Shown here piece after piece: positions 1 to 6,617 of a DNA stretch of 7,740 nt. Every line of letters starts with the position of its first letter. Positions within the stretch are counted from its first letter, which is position 1. The translations under genes and the position numbers were made by a program. Source of the stretch: Lachnospiraceae bacterium (GTDB lineage: Bacteria; Bacillota_A; Clostridia; Lachnospirales; Lachnospiraceae); contig JAFWXB010000163.1 of the NCBI GenBank assembly GCA_017523185.1, forward strand, positions 1 to 7,740, written 5' to 3'. The notes under the pieces were generated by a model. The model saw nothing but the letters and a program-made list of their open reading frames with translations, searched no databases and was not told where the DNA came from.

Positions 1-530
1 ACGTACATAGAAGAAAGACTTTTTAATGTCAGTTTCCCAAAATCATCATATAACACAAACATTTCTTTTGTATTTGTAAGTGTTAAATCAAGAGCATTTT
101 CAAACATCTCAAAAAGTGATGTATTTTCTTCGATTCTCGACGGTATAACATATTTGGTATTCTCAATCGTTCCTGTTTGTAATTGATAATCATTCGCAGT
201 TGCTTTTATAAATTGAGAAGCTGTTTTATTTTCATATACTCGTGTATCTTTGTTCTTCAGATAACGTAATTGGTCATATGCAGTAATTGTTATAATGCTA
301 TCTTTCGTACGTTGTTGCTTAAAGATAAACCCAAAGAATATTTTTTCTTCATTCTCACAAAAACGAACAGGACAGCCTTCTGTAATCTTCAAAAGACTAT
401 CCTGTAATACTTTAAATGTTAATTTTCCGGGTGTTCCCCTGCGTTCCGTAGACCATTCCACACTATCTTCTACTACTGGTTGAAATACTTTTGTTCCGGC
501 TTCATTTCCGATTAAAAGTTCTATGCTCAT
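1..530 (-). CDS. xkdQ: XkdQ-like tail hub protein, 3' end cut by window edge
   Basis: The frame opens at an ATG at 530 and stays open to the window edge, giving 176 complete codons of the N-terminal part; family members are usually around 320-350 residues, so roughly half is missing. The start is fixed by an AAAGGAGA ribosome site at 543-536. The protein begins MSIELLIGNEAG and continues with VEDSVEWSTERRGTPGKLTF, the usual opening of XkdQ/YqbQ-type proteins of PBSX-like phages. A later stretch, EENTSLFEMFENALDLT, also fits that family. Members resemble the hub proteins (T4 gp27, P2 gpD) that form the ring on which the tail tube starts. I see no signal peptide or membrane segment. It follows the XkdP-like gene after 81 bp, the normal PBSX order. 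The assignment rests on remembered family resemblance and gene order, not on a search. Confidence 0.85.
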   Translation of the reverse strand, partial: MSIELLIGNEAGTKVFQPVVEDSVEWSTERRGTPGKLTFKVLQDSLLKITEGCPVRFCENEEKIFFGFIFKQQRTKDSIITITAYDQLRYLKNKDTRVYENKTASQFIKATANDYQLQTGTIENTKYVIPSRIEENTSLFEMFENALDLTLTNTKEMFVLYDDFGKLTLKSLSSMY

Positions 531-535
531 AGATT

Positions 536-543
536 TCTCCTTT
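536..543 (-). promoter_or_regulatory. Ribosome binding site of the xkdQ-like gene
   Basis: AAAGGAGA lies five bases before the ATG at 530. It supports that start, which matters because the gene runs off the window and cannot be checked by length. The 81-bp spacer 531-611 holds nothing else that I can identify: it is very AT-rich, with no clear -35/-10 pair and no GC-rich hairpin. The gene is therefore probably co-transcribed with its upstream neighbour. Confidence 0.8.
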
Positions 544-611
544 ATTACACGCAAAAATATTTATAACTTTTGTACTGAAAATATATTTTCTGCTTACACT
601 AAAAGAAACTT

Positions 612-1289
612 TTAACTTGCAGGAATTGTCAATACTTGTCCCGGATAAATTAAATTTGGATTACTACCAATTACCTTTTTATTAGCATCATAAATAATTG
701 TATATTTTGCACCATTTCCATAAAACTTTTTGGCAATATTCCATAAACAATCTCCTTTTTGAACTGTATATTTTTTTGCAGTAGTCGGAGTTGGAGCATT
801 TACCGTTTCTCTCTTTTTTTCTACTGTTACTTTTGGCTTTGCCTCTGATTTCTTAATCGTAACTGTTTTTGTTCCATAATCTCGATATTGCTTCAATTTG
901 ACTTGAACTTTTAAATCAAAACCCTCTTTTGCATCTTCTGTAATTTTATATTCTTCTAACGATACCTTAATATTCGTATTGAAAAGTTTTTTATTGCTTG
1001 GCAACTTTCTACATACAATAAATTGAAATGGTTTCTTATTGGTTTTCAGTTTTTCCAAATAGTTCAAATAATAAGATGCACTTTTAAATCCGGAAGTATA
1101 TACTGCATAAGGTTGTTTGATTTGTGGTATTTCAAATGTAAATTCAATATCCGTAAGTTCTGCTTGTTTTAACAGATTTATTTGTCCTTGGTCTATCAAT
1201 GTCATTGTTTTATTTGCATTATTGATTTTCATTTCCAATTTAGAGGGTGTAACCGGCAATAAACATTTATCTAAATAAAAATCATACAT
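612..1289 (-). CDS. xkdP: XkdP-like tail protein with C-terminal LysM domain
   Basis: A 225-residue protein of two parts. Residues 1 to about 140 form a mainly beta-type domain starting [20 protein letters not shown], typical of XkdP/YqbP proteins of contractile phage tails. A charged Lys- and Thr-rich linker (about 140-172) follows. A single LysM domain closes the protein (about 173-224), seen as [19 protein letters not shown], then an N-P-N-L-I-Y-P-G-Q motif and LTIPAS. LysM domains bind the N-acetylglucosamine backbone of peptidoglycan. In this family the protein sits at the baseplate or hub, in T4 terms near gp53, and the LysM is thought to help assembly or cell-wall contact. The ATG follows the tape measure TAG with no gap. 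A GAGGGGGTG-type ribosome site at 1308-1299 lies inside the end of the tape measure gene, so the two genes are probably translationally coupled. There is no catalytic peptidase or lysozyme domain in this protein. Confidence 0.9.
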   Translation of the reverse strand: MYDFYLDKCLLPVTPSKLEMKINNANKTMTLIDQGQINLLKQAELTDIEFTFEIPQIKQPYAVYTSGFKSASYYLNYLEKLKTNKKPFQFIVCRKLPSNKKLFNTNIKVSLEEYKITEDAKEGFDLKVQVKLKQYRDYGTKTVTIKKSEAKPKVTVEKKRETVNAPTPTTAKKYTVQKGDCLWNIAKKFYGNGAKYTIIYDANKKVIGSNPNLIYPGQVLTIPAS

Positions 1290-4200
1290 CTACGGATGCA
1301 CCCCCTCTGTAATACTATCTGCTGTTTCGTTAATAGAATCTGTTAATACAGATACAAAACCATCAATATCCATTTCGTTTTTTATGGTATTTTGCATTCC
1401 GGACATATCGATACTAATTTCTGCTACAGTATATCTATTTACGGTTTCTTGTTCTGCTAAATCACGCAAATATTTCAAGGCTTCCTCACTAATATCCATA
1501 GCATCTGAAATATCACTTGCACTATCAGCAATACTTCCAATATCATCAGACATACCGGCTAAATTGTCAGTCATATTAGCATTATTTAGAATATCATCAA
1601 ACATAGAAGTATAATCTTCTTTCTCCGGTATCTCTATTCCAAACATATCTGTCAAACTGAAATTATCAATAGCTGAAGAAATACCATCACCGAGTGCGAC
1701 ACCTGCATCCCATGCTTCTCCATATTCCAAACGCTCTACATGCCAATCTTCACTACGAACAGTTGCCATAATTTCTTCACTTTCTCCAAATGTTGCATCT
1801 ACCCAACCACTAAGTGAATCTCTCCAGCCTTGTACTGCACCTGCTAAATTTGAACCAAAAATCGTATCAATTGCACTTGCCAAACTTTGCAAAATATTGA
1901 GAACATTATCAGCCAAATCAGAAAATAAATGAGCTATCGCATTTACAGGATTGTTAAATACATTTCCAAAAAAGTTTGCAAATGTAGCAATAAAATTCCA
2001 TAACACAACAAAAATATCAATCGTTGCATTAATAAAAGAAATAAATAAATTGCCAATAAATGCTACTGCTACAGATAACATACCTACGATAATCCCAATT
2101 CCTGAACTTGCAATACCGGTTGTTTGTGCTATCCAATTACACAGCATAATAATAATAGAAATCAATGAAATAATTAAAATAATTATCCATGGAATCGGAC
2201 TTGCATACATAGCACCATTTAATCCTAATTGTGCTTGTGCAGTTGCCCATGTAGCACTTGTTGTCAAAACTAATGCTGCTGCATAAATCCCTTGCATAAC
2301 TGCTAATATACCTTTAATTGCTAAACTTCCTAATTCAATCCCTTTTGTAATTGCAAGATATGTACCATAAAGTGCTAATGCACTAATTACTCCATAAATA
2401 ATCGGACTAATGACAGACCAATTATTTGCCATAAAAGTACCAACTGTTCCAATCATATCAAAAATTCCGGATACGACACTTGCCAACACATACATAGCCT
2501 CTGTTGCACCACTTACGAAAGATTGCATTATATCACTATTGGCAAAATCATTAATTCTTTGTAAGATTGGTCCAAATGCATCTAACGCTGTATTTTGCAT
2601 AGATTGCCAAATTTGTCCCCATGTCATAGGCATACTTTCAAATTGTGCATTAATATCATCACTTGCACTAAAAATTGCAGTTTTTACAAGTTCTGCAGTT
2701 AATTGCCCTTCGGAAGCAAGGTCACGTATATATCCCATTGCATTTGTGGACATTTCTTCATAGCTTACGTCCATCACATTTGCCATATGTTGTGCGACTT
2801 GTTCATTTTGCTCAATATATCCTGCAATATTTTGAATCAAATTTGGGGCTTGTTCAAAAACACTATTTAATTCATCACCACGTAATACACCGGAACCTAG
2901 TGCCTGTGAAAGCTGAAGCATTGCTGCAGAGGCTTCTGTTGTAGATGTACCTGCAATACTCATCTGCTTTTGGAGTAAATTTGCAAATGCTACCACTTCT
3001 GCAGAACTACTAAATGCATCACCTGCATTATTTCCAAATCTTGCAACGATATCTGCTGTATCAGCAAATGAACCTCTTGCATCTTGTGCTGAAGCATAGA
3101 CCATATCCATAAGTTCTTGTGTTGTTTGTACACCATCATTCATCATTTGGATTCTTGATGTTGTTTGAACCAAATTATCGGAAGCCTGAAAGATATCTCC
3201 AACTGTCTGAATCCCTACATAGGCACCTACCATATTTTTAATTTGATTCATCAAGTTATCTGCTCCAGAAACTCCTTCTTGAATTTCCAGATTAAAACGT
3301 CCTTGTTCACATACATTATCTCGAATATATCGTTCTGTATTTGCAACTGTCTGTGACAACTGTAAATACGCACTATTTGCTCCGAAAACTCCTTCTTGAA
3401 TTTCCTGATTAAAACGTCCTTGTTCGCCTACATTATCTCGAATATATCGTTCTGTATTCGCGACTGTCTGTGACAATTGCAAATACGCACTATTTGCTCC
3501 GGAAATATCCATATTTTGCATAGCTTCACTTAATGCATTTTGTTGTGAAACTGCCTGTAATAATTGAGAACGCAAGCCTTCTAATTCTGCATTTGCAATA
3601 TTTGTACCAATATTTAACGGATTATTTTCTATTTGTTCAATACTTGTGCGTATACTGTTTATTCGAGTTGCCAAACGACTGAAATCTTGAAATGCTTCTG
3701 GTGGAAGTATATTTGTTTGGTATGCTTGCTGTGCAATTTCAATCTGTGTTGTACTTAATTGTTCAAGCATCTGATTTGTGCTTGCTACTTCTTGTTGAAA
3801 TCGCTCTATTCCTGTATTGGTGAATACTGGCAGTGTATCGGTTTGCCATTGGATTGGTGGTGGCTGTTCTATTTCAAAATCCATATGAGATAACGCATCA
3901 TTTAGTTGTAACTGTTCTTGCAATGCTTGTTCCAAACGATTCGTCAAAGAAACAATTTGTAATTCCACAGATTCTGTTGGCAAATTAAACGGATTCTCTG
4001 TTATCATACGCAAGTCTTGATTCATTTGTGCAATTTCTTCATTAACTGTTTGAATCTTTGCTCTTGTTTCTCTTGGTAAAACTTCTGCATTTTGACTTAA
4101 TCTTTGAATTTCTTGTTGCCTATCGGTAAGCTGTTGCATGAGAGTTGTTAGTTGCTCTATTTGGTTATTGTACAAATTTACACTATCCGTATTTATTTCA

Positions 4201-5402
4201 GGTACTTGTACTTGTGGAACATCAAGCTGTGGCACTTCTCCCATTACTGGTGTTATTGGCACTTCCACTTCGTCCTGTGCCAATATTTGTGGTATTTCCC
4301 CTAAGATTGGTGTAATTGGCACTTCCACTTCGTCTTGTGCTAATATCTGTGGCACTTCTCCCATTATCGGAGTGATTGGTACTTCGATTTCTTCCTGAAC
4401 TGCTATCTGTGGCGTTTCTCCTAATATTGGGGTTACCGGTACGTACACTTCTTCCTGAACTGCTATCTGTGGTACTTCTCCTAATATTGGTGTTACCGGT
4501 ACGTACACTTCTTCTTGAACCAATATCTGTGGCACTTCTCCTAATACTGGCGTGATTGGCACTTCTATTTCTTCTTGAACCAATATCTGTGGTACTTCCC
4601 CAAGTATTGGTGTTATCGGTACTTCGATTTCTTCCTGAACTGCTATCTGTGGCGTTTCTCCTAATATTGGTGTTACCGGTACGTACACTTCTTCCTGAAC
4701 TGCTATCTGTGGTACTTCTCCTAATACTGGCGTGATTGGCACTTCTATTTCTTCTTGAACCAATATCTGTGGCACTTCTCCTAATATTGGCGTGATTGGC
4801 ACTTCTATTTCTTCTTGAACCAATATCTGTGGCACTTCTCCTAATACTGGCGTGATGGGTACTTCTACTTCTTCTTGTACCAATATTTGTTGCACCTCTC
4901 CTAATACTGGCGTGATTTGTACTTGTATTTCTTCTGGTATTGGGATTTGTGGTACTTCTCCTAATATTGGTGTGATTGACACTTCTATTTCTTCTGGTAC
5001 TGGAATTTGTGGCACGTCTCCCAATATTGGTGTAATTTGTACTTGAATTTCTTCCGGTACTGATATTTGTGCTTGTTCCGTCACAACAGGTTGCACATTC
5101 ATTTGGACTGTTTCTGTATTAGCTGAAGTATCTACTGGTTGTACATTCGTAGCAACAGTTGTTGAAACTCTATCTTGCAAATTTGCCATACTTGCTTGCA
5201 ATTCATGTACTGCTGAAATAGCTGAATTGATATCTGTTCTCATATCAACAAATGATGAATTATCTATATCTGTATTCATAGTATTCTGCATCGTTTGCAT
5301 AGAACCGGTTGCTACATTAACAGAACTTGTAATTGCATTTAATATATTAGTAAAATTATCTCTTAACGTAATACTTGCTTGAAGTCCATCCACATCTATC
5401 AC
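1290..5402 (-). CDS. xkdO: Tail tape measure protein with a large 20-residue repeat array
   Basis: A 1370-residue tape measure protein, which sets tail length and is threaded through the tail tube. Residues 1-110 open with ASITLRDNFTNIL, common at the start of clostridial tape measure proteins. Residues 113-392 are fourteen 20-residue Pro/Val/Glu repeats. Residues 400-712 are Gln-rich coiled-coil modules, including a 39-residue tandem duplication. Residues about 715-950 match the conserved tape-measure N-terminal domain (SQALGSGVLRGDELNSVFEQ is its hallmark). Residues about 965-1150 hold several hydrophobic segments, for example around 1068-1095, which in this class may enter the host membrane at DNA delivery. 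The C-terminus has NRYTVAEISIDMSGMQ, also typical. The start is taken as GTG at 5402, directly after the chaperone extension's stop; GTG at codon 4 (5393), with an AGGTGA at 5404-5399, is a real alternative. Function is certain from size, order and domains; the role of the repeats is unknown. Confidence 0.95.
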   Translation of the reverse strand: MIDVDGLQASITLRDNFTNILNAITSSVNVATGSMQTMQNTMNTDIDNSSFVDMRTDINSAISAVHELQASMANLQDRVSTTVATNVQPVDTSANTETVQMNVQPVVTEQAQISVPEEIQVQITPILGDVPQIPVPEEIEVSITPILGEVPQIPIPEEIQVQITPVLGEVQQILVQEEVEVPITPVLGEVPQILVQEEIEVPITPILGEVPQILVQEEIEVPITPVLGEVPQIAVQEEVYVPVTPILGETPQIAVQEEIEVPITPILGEVPQILVQEEIEVPITPVLGEVPQILVQEEVYVPVTPILGEVPQIAVQEEVYVPVTPILGETPQIAVQEEIEVPITPIMGEVPQILAQDEVEVPITPILGEIPQILAQDEVEVPITPVMGEVPQLDVPQVQVPEINTDSVNLYNNQIEQLTTLMQQLTDRQQEIQRLSQNAEVLPRETRAKIQTVNEEIAQMNQDLRMITENPFNLPTESVELQIVSLTNRLEQALQEQLQLNDALSHMDFEIEQPPPIQWQTDTLPVFTNTGIERFQQEVASTNQMLEQLSTTQIEIAQQAYQTNILPPEAFQDFSRLATRINSIRTSIEQIENNPLNIGTNIANAELEGLRSQLLQAVSQQNALSEAMQNMDISGANSAYLQLSQTVANTERYIRDNVGEQGRFNQEIQEGVFGANSAYLQLSQTVANTERYIRDNVCEQGRFNLEIQEGVSGADNLMNQIKNMVGAYVGIQTVGDIFQASDNLVQTTSRIQMMNDGVQTTQELMDMVYASAQDARGSFADTADIVARFGNNAGDAFSSSAEVVAFANLLQKQMSIAGTSTTEASAAMLQLSQALGSGVLRGDELNSVFEQAPNLIQNIAGYIEQNEQVAQHMANVMDVSYEEMSTNAMGYIRDLASEGQLTAELVKTAIFSASDDINAQFESMPMTWGQIWQSMQNTALDAFGPILQRINDFANSDIMQSFVSGATEAMYVLASVVSGIFDMIGTVGTFMANNWSVISPIIYGVISALALYGTYLAITKGIELGSLAIKGILAVMQGIYAAALVLTTSATWATAQAQLGLNGAMYASPIPWIIILIISLISIIIMLCNWIAQTTGIASSGIGIIVGMLSVAVAFIGNLFISFINATIDIFVVLWNFIATFANFFGNVFNNPVNAIAHLFSDLADNVLNILQSLASAIDTIFGSNLAGAVQGWRDSLSGWVDATFGESEEIMATVRSEDWHVERLEYGEAWDAGVALGDGISSAIDNFSLTDMFGIEIPEKEDYTSMFDDILNNANMTDNLAGMSDDIGSIADSASDISDAMDISEEALKYLRDLAEQETVNRYTVAEISIDMSGMQNTIKNEMDIDGFVSVLTDSINETADSITEGVHP
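3267..3500 (-). repeat. Tandem 117-bp duplication in the tape measure gene
   Basis: Two adjacent copies of 117 bp, at 3500-3384 and 3383-3267, encode residues 635-673 and 674-712. By hand alignment they differ at 9 of 117 bases. Three residues change (Gly659 to Cys698, Gln666 to Leu705, and the last residue Phe673 to Ser712) and the other differences are silent. Each copy starts GANSAYLQLSQTVANTERY and ends with EIQEGV. The copy number is in frame and adds 39 residues to the tape. Confidence 0.95.
3507..4175 (-). repeat. Diverged duplication of a coiled-coil module, about 124 residues apart
   Basis: Residues 410-508 and 534-632 of the tape measure protein can be aligned with an offset of 124 residues. 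Shared landmarks, in order, are L-x-Q-L followed by a Gln-rich helix, a short L-P-x-E turn, a helix ending I-x-x-N-P-x-N, and a final helix L-x-x-x-L-x-Q-A-x-x-Q-x-x-L-x-x-A-x-x-x-M-D. The segment between them contains PPPIQWQTDTLPVFTNTGIE, which occurs in related tape measure proteins. Identity is low, so this is an old duplication seen in the protein rather than the DNA. Confidence 0.6.
4227..5066 (-). repeat. Fourteen in-frame 60-bp tandem repeats in the tape measure gene
   Basis: The period is exactly 60 bp with no indels over 840 bp, encoding residues 113-392. Each 20-residue unit follows the pattern I-x-V-Q-E-E-(I/V)-(E/Y)-V-P-(I/V)-T-P-(I/V)-(L/M)-G-E-V-P-Q. Units at the N-terminal end (VPEEIQVQ types) and C-terminal end (LAQDEVEV types) differ most from the consensus, while the middle ones are very similar, as expected from repeated unequal recombination. 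The units have no Lys, Arg or Cys and about three acidic residues each; a Tyr replaces Glu in units 7, 10 and 11. The regularly spaced prolines argue against a continuous helix, whereas tape measure proteins are usually helical. A decayed fifteenth unit may follow (LDVPQVQVPEI). Confidence 0.97.
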
Positions 5403-6019
5403 CTACTTCTTTTTTGCTTTTCGTTCTGCTTCTTCTTTTTCTTTTTTATCTTTTTCAATTTTTATTTGTATCGAAGCAATCACAAAGAGTTTTTCTCTTT
5501 CGTCCATTTCCAAAAAAACAGAAGGCAAAATATGAAGTTTATGGAGGGCGTAGTAAGCAAAATTTGCTTCCGGGTCCCCTCCTTCAATTAGTTTTTTGCT
5601 TCTTCTAATTTTTCATCAAATGACTTTCCAAAGCCTTGGAATTTCTGAATCCATAAGGTTAATTCCTGATATTCACCTGCACCATCTACCAATTCATACA
5701 ATAAATCTTCCGGAGTATTTACACCATAACTATCCTGAAGTTCTGCATCATATAAATCCGGGAATACCGTAGATTCTACAATCAATTTTGCTACATAAGC
5801 TGCTGTATCTGTTTTTGGTCGGAATAAATTTGGTTTTCCGGTTACTTGTACTTCTTTTGTACAGTCATCTTTAATTCTTTCATTTTCTTTAGATGTGATA
5901 TGTCTAAATTCCCATTCCATAGGTTTTCCGGTTTCATCTGTAATTCTTTCTGTTGGTGCATATTTTTCATTCTTAAGTGCTACCTTGTTTTGTTTCATAA
6001 AACGTGCAAATTGGGACAT
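5403..6019 (-). CDS. Tail assembly chaperone, long form made by -1 ribosomal frameshift
   Basis: Translation slipping back one base on A AAA AAC (5597-5591) reads CTA instead of TAA and continues through 62 more codons to a TAG at 5405-5403. This gives a predicted 205-residue fusion, equivalent to lambda gpGT. The extension contains EGGDPEANFAYYALHKL, then LPSVFLEMDEREKLFVIASI, and ends in a Lys/Glu-rich tail. That pattern (small Gly/Asp/Pro start, L-P-x-x-F/L, E-R-E-K, I-A-S-I) is typical of the second part of phage tail chaperones. The -1 frame is closed by TGA at 5615-5613 just before the slip site. It has no ATG, GTG or TTG before the conserved part, so it cannot plausibly be an independent gene. 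The extension is thought to contact the tape measure or tube subunits. The ratio of the two forms cannot be read from sequence. Confidence 0.88.
5543..5597 (-). promoter_or_regulatory. Programmed -1 frameshift signal: slippery heptamer, stop codon and downstream hairpin
   Basis: The heptamer A AAA AAC at 5597-5591 is in the correct X-XXY-YYZ phase for the chaperone frame, and the zero-frame stop TAA (5590-5588) follows immediately. After an 8-base spacer, GGAGGG (5582-5577) can pair with CCCTCC (5548-5543). The 28-base loop between them contains a second hairpin with arms AAGCAAA/TTTGCTT (5569-5555, central bases unpaired in practice). Spacing and GC-rich first stem match known stimulatory structures. 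The heptamer is near certain; the structure is a hand-folded prediction. Confidence 0.85.
5588..6019 (-). CDS. xkdN: XkdN-like tail assembly chaperone, short form
   Basis: A 143-residue protein beginning MSQFARFMKQNKVALKNEKY, followed by a stretch with EWEFRHITSKENERIK, characteristic of XkdN-type tail assembly chaperones (the gpG-like form in lambda terms). These proteins bind the tape measure protein and keep it soluble until the tube polymerises around it. The frame can be extended upstream to an ATG at 6046, but AAAGGAG at 6035-6029 sits nine bases before the ATG at 6019 and nothing similar precedes 6046, so 6019 is preferred. The extra codons would also run into the spacer next to the terminator tract. 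The frame ends GAAGCAAAAAACTAA, a slippery sequence directly on the stop, which is where the long form branches off. Position between tube and tape measure genes is exactly the expected one. Confidence 0.92.
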   Translation of the reverse strand: MSQFARFMKQNKVALKNEKYAPTERITDETGKPMEWEFRHITSKENERIKDDCTKEVQVTGKPNLFRPKTDTAAYVAKLIVESTVFPDLYDAELQDSYGVNTPEDLLYELVDGAGEYQELTLWIQKFQGFGKSFDEKLEEAKN

Positions 6020-6028
6020 AATTTCTCT

Positions 6029-6035
6029 CTCCTTT
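6029..6035 (-). promoter_or_regulatory. Ribosome binding site that decides the chaperone start
   Basis: AAAGGAG lies nine bases before the ATG at 6019, within codons that would be translated if the upstream ATGs at 6046 or 6043 were used. Those ATGs are preceded only by the U-rich terminator tail and TATAAAAG, with no purine-rich site, so this element points to 6019. Confidence 0.85.
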
Positions 6036-6050
6036 AAATTCATCATCTTT

Positions 6051-6100
6051 TATAAAAAATCCCTTATATGGCTTTTTTATTAAGCTACATAAGGGATTTT
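6051..6100 (-). terminator. Intrinsic terminator or attenuator between tube and chaperone genes
   Basis: Arms at 6100-6082 and 6074-6056 form a 19-base stem around a 7-base loop. The outer 12 pairs (AAAATCCCTTAT with ATAAGGGATTTT) are perfect, and the inner part has one mismatch and one wobble. Read on the minus strand, the stem is followed by a run of six T and then ATAAAAG, the pattern of a Rho-independent terminator for the sheath-tube transcript. No good promoter is visible between it and the chaperone gene, so downstream genes probably depend on read-through. The rest of the 86-bp spacer holds only an 8-base direct repeat. Confidence 0.8.
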
Positions 6101-6132
6101 ACTGCTATTTTCTTATAAATTTCTGCTATTCT

Positions 6133-6606
6133 TTAAAATCCTGTAAGATTTTTAAACTGTTTTGGCATTGCAAAATCTTCAAATGTTCCTTCAATATCTT
6201 CATCTAAATATTTCCCTTCAGCATCAAATTTTGCTAAGATACCACCATCTGTATTACAATTATACAAAATAATTGTTTGACTTCTTGCCTTGGAATCCGG
6301 GTCATCATTTATAATCTGTATTTCAAAATAAGTATCAATACCGGTTTTTTTATAATCAAGCAATAATTTACGCATTACGGATTGATTATAATGTGCTGTT
6401 CCCTTAAACGTACCTTTCATACCACAAGTTTTATAGGCTTCCATAATTGCTCCAAGTCTTGGAATAGATTCTTTTGTTTTTTCTACTTTTGCTTCAAAGT
6501 TTAACATTTGCATAAAATTATATCTGCGTTTGTTAATTGTAATAAAACATTGAGCTTCTTTTCCAGCAATGGTATCATGCCCATTCATTACTACTTTGTT
6601 TGCCAT
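6133..6606 (-). CDS. xkdM: XkdM-like tail tube protein
   Basis: A 157-residue protein of the XkdM family (DUF2001), the inner tube subunit of contractile tails. It opens MANKVVMNGHDTIAGKEAQC and continues with FITINKRRYNFMQMLNFEAKVEK. It contains a KGTAHYNQSVMRKLLLDYKKTG stretch (given as K-G-T-A-H-Y-N then RKLLLDYKKTG) and ends EGTFEDFAMPKQFKNLTGF, all usual in this family. Hundreds of copies stack as hexameric rings to form the DNA channel. The ATG at 6606 has an excellent AAGGAGG site at 6619-6613 that overlaps the sheath stop codon at 6620-6618, so the two genes are closely coupled. Length is normal. The gene is followed by the terminator hairpin, so sheath and tube transcripts may be more abundant than those of the genes downstream. 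Confidence 0.92.
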   Translation of the reverse strand: MANKVVMNGHDTIAGKEAQCFITINKRRYNFMQMLNFEAKVEKTKESIPRLGAIMEAYKTCGMKGTFKGTAHYNQSVMRKLLLDYKKTGIDTYFEIQIINDDPDSKARSQTIILYNCNTDGGILAKFDAEGKYLDEDIEGTFEDFAMPKQFKNLTGF

Positions 6607-6617
6607 TTTGTTCCTCC

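Noticed and set aside
295..483. Small plus-strand open frame
   Set aside because: It lies wholly antisense to the XkdQ-like gene, whose frame carries clear family sequence and a strong ribosome site.
578..589. AAAATATATTTT palindrome in the spacer before the xkdQ-like gene as terminator or operator
   Set aside because: It is only A and T, 12 bases, with no GC stem or T run; such palindromes arise by chance in AT-rich DNA.
4138..5046. Plus-strand open frames with Ser/Cys/Gly/Ile/Thr repeats
   Set aside because: They are the antisense reading of the 60-bp tape measure repeats. An exact multiple-of-three period keeps several frames open. They have no ribosome site and low-complexity composition.
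4227..5066. CRISPR-like array
   Set aside because: The units are contiguous with no unique spacers, the period is 60 bp, and the repeats are in frame within a long coding sequence.
5403..5587. Separate small gene between chaperone and tape measure, or a disrupting frameshift mutation
   Set aside because: There is no usable start codon before the conserved part, and the slippery heptamer placed exactly at the frame switch is the known programmed arrangement for tail chaperones.
5375..5608. Overlapping plus-strand open frames rich in Phe and Leu
   Set aside because: They are the complement of the Lys/Glu-rich end of the chaperone extension, a common artefact of poly-purine coding DNA.
6020..6046. 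Upstream ATG (6046) as chaperone start
   Set aside because: No ribosome site precedes it, and the AAAGGAG at 6035-6029 would lie inside the coding region; ATG at 6019 fits better.
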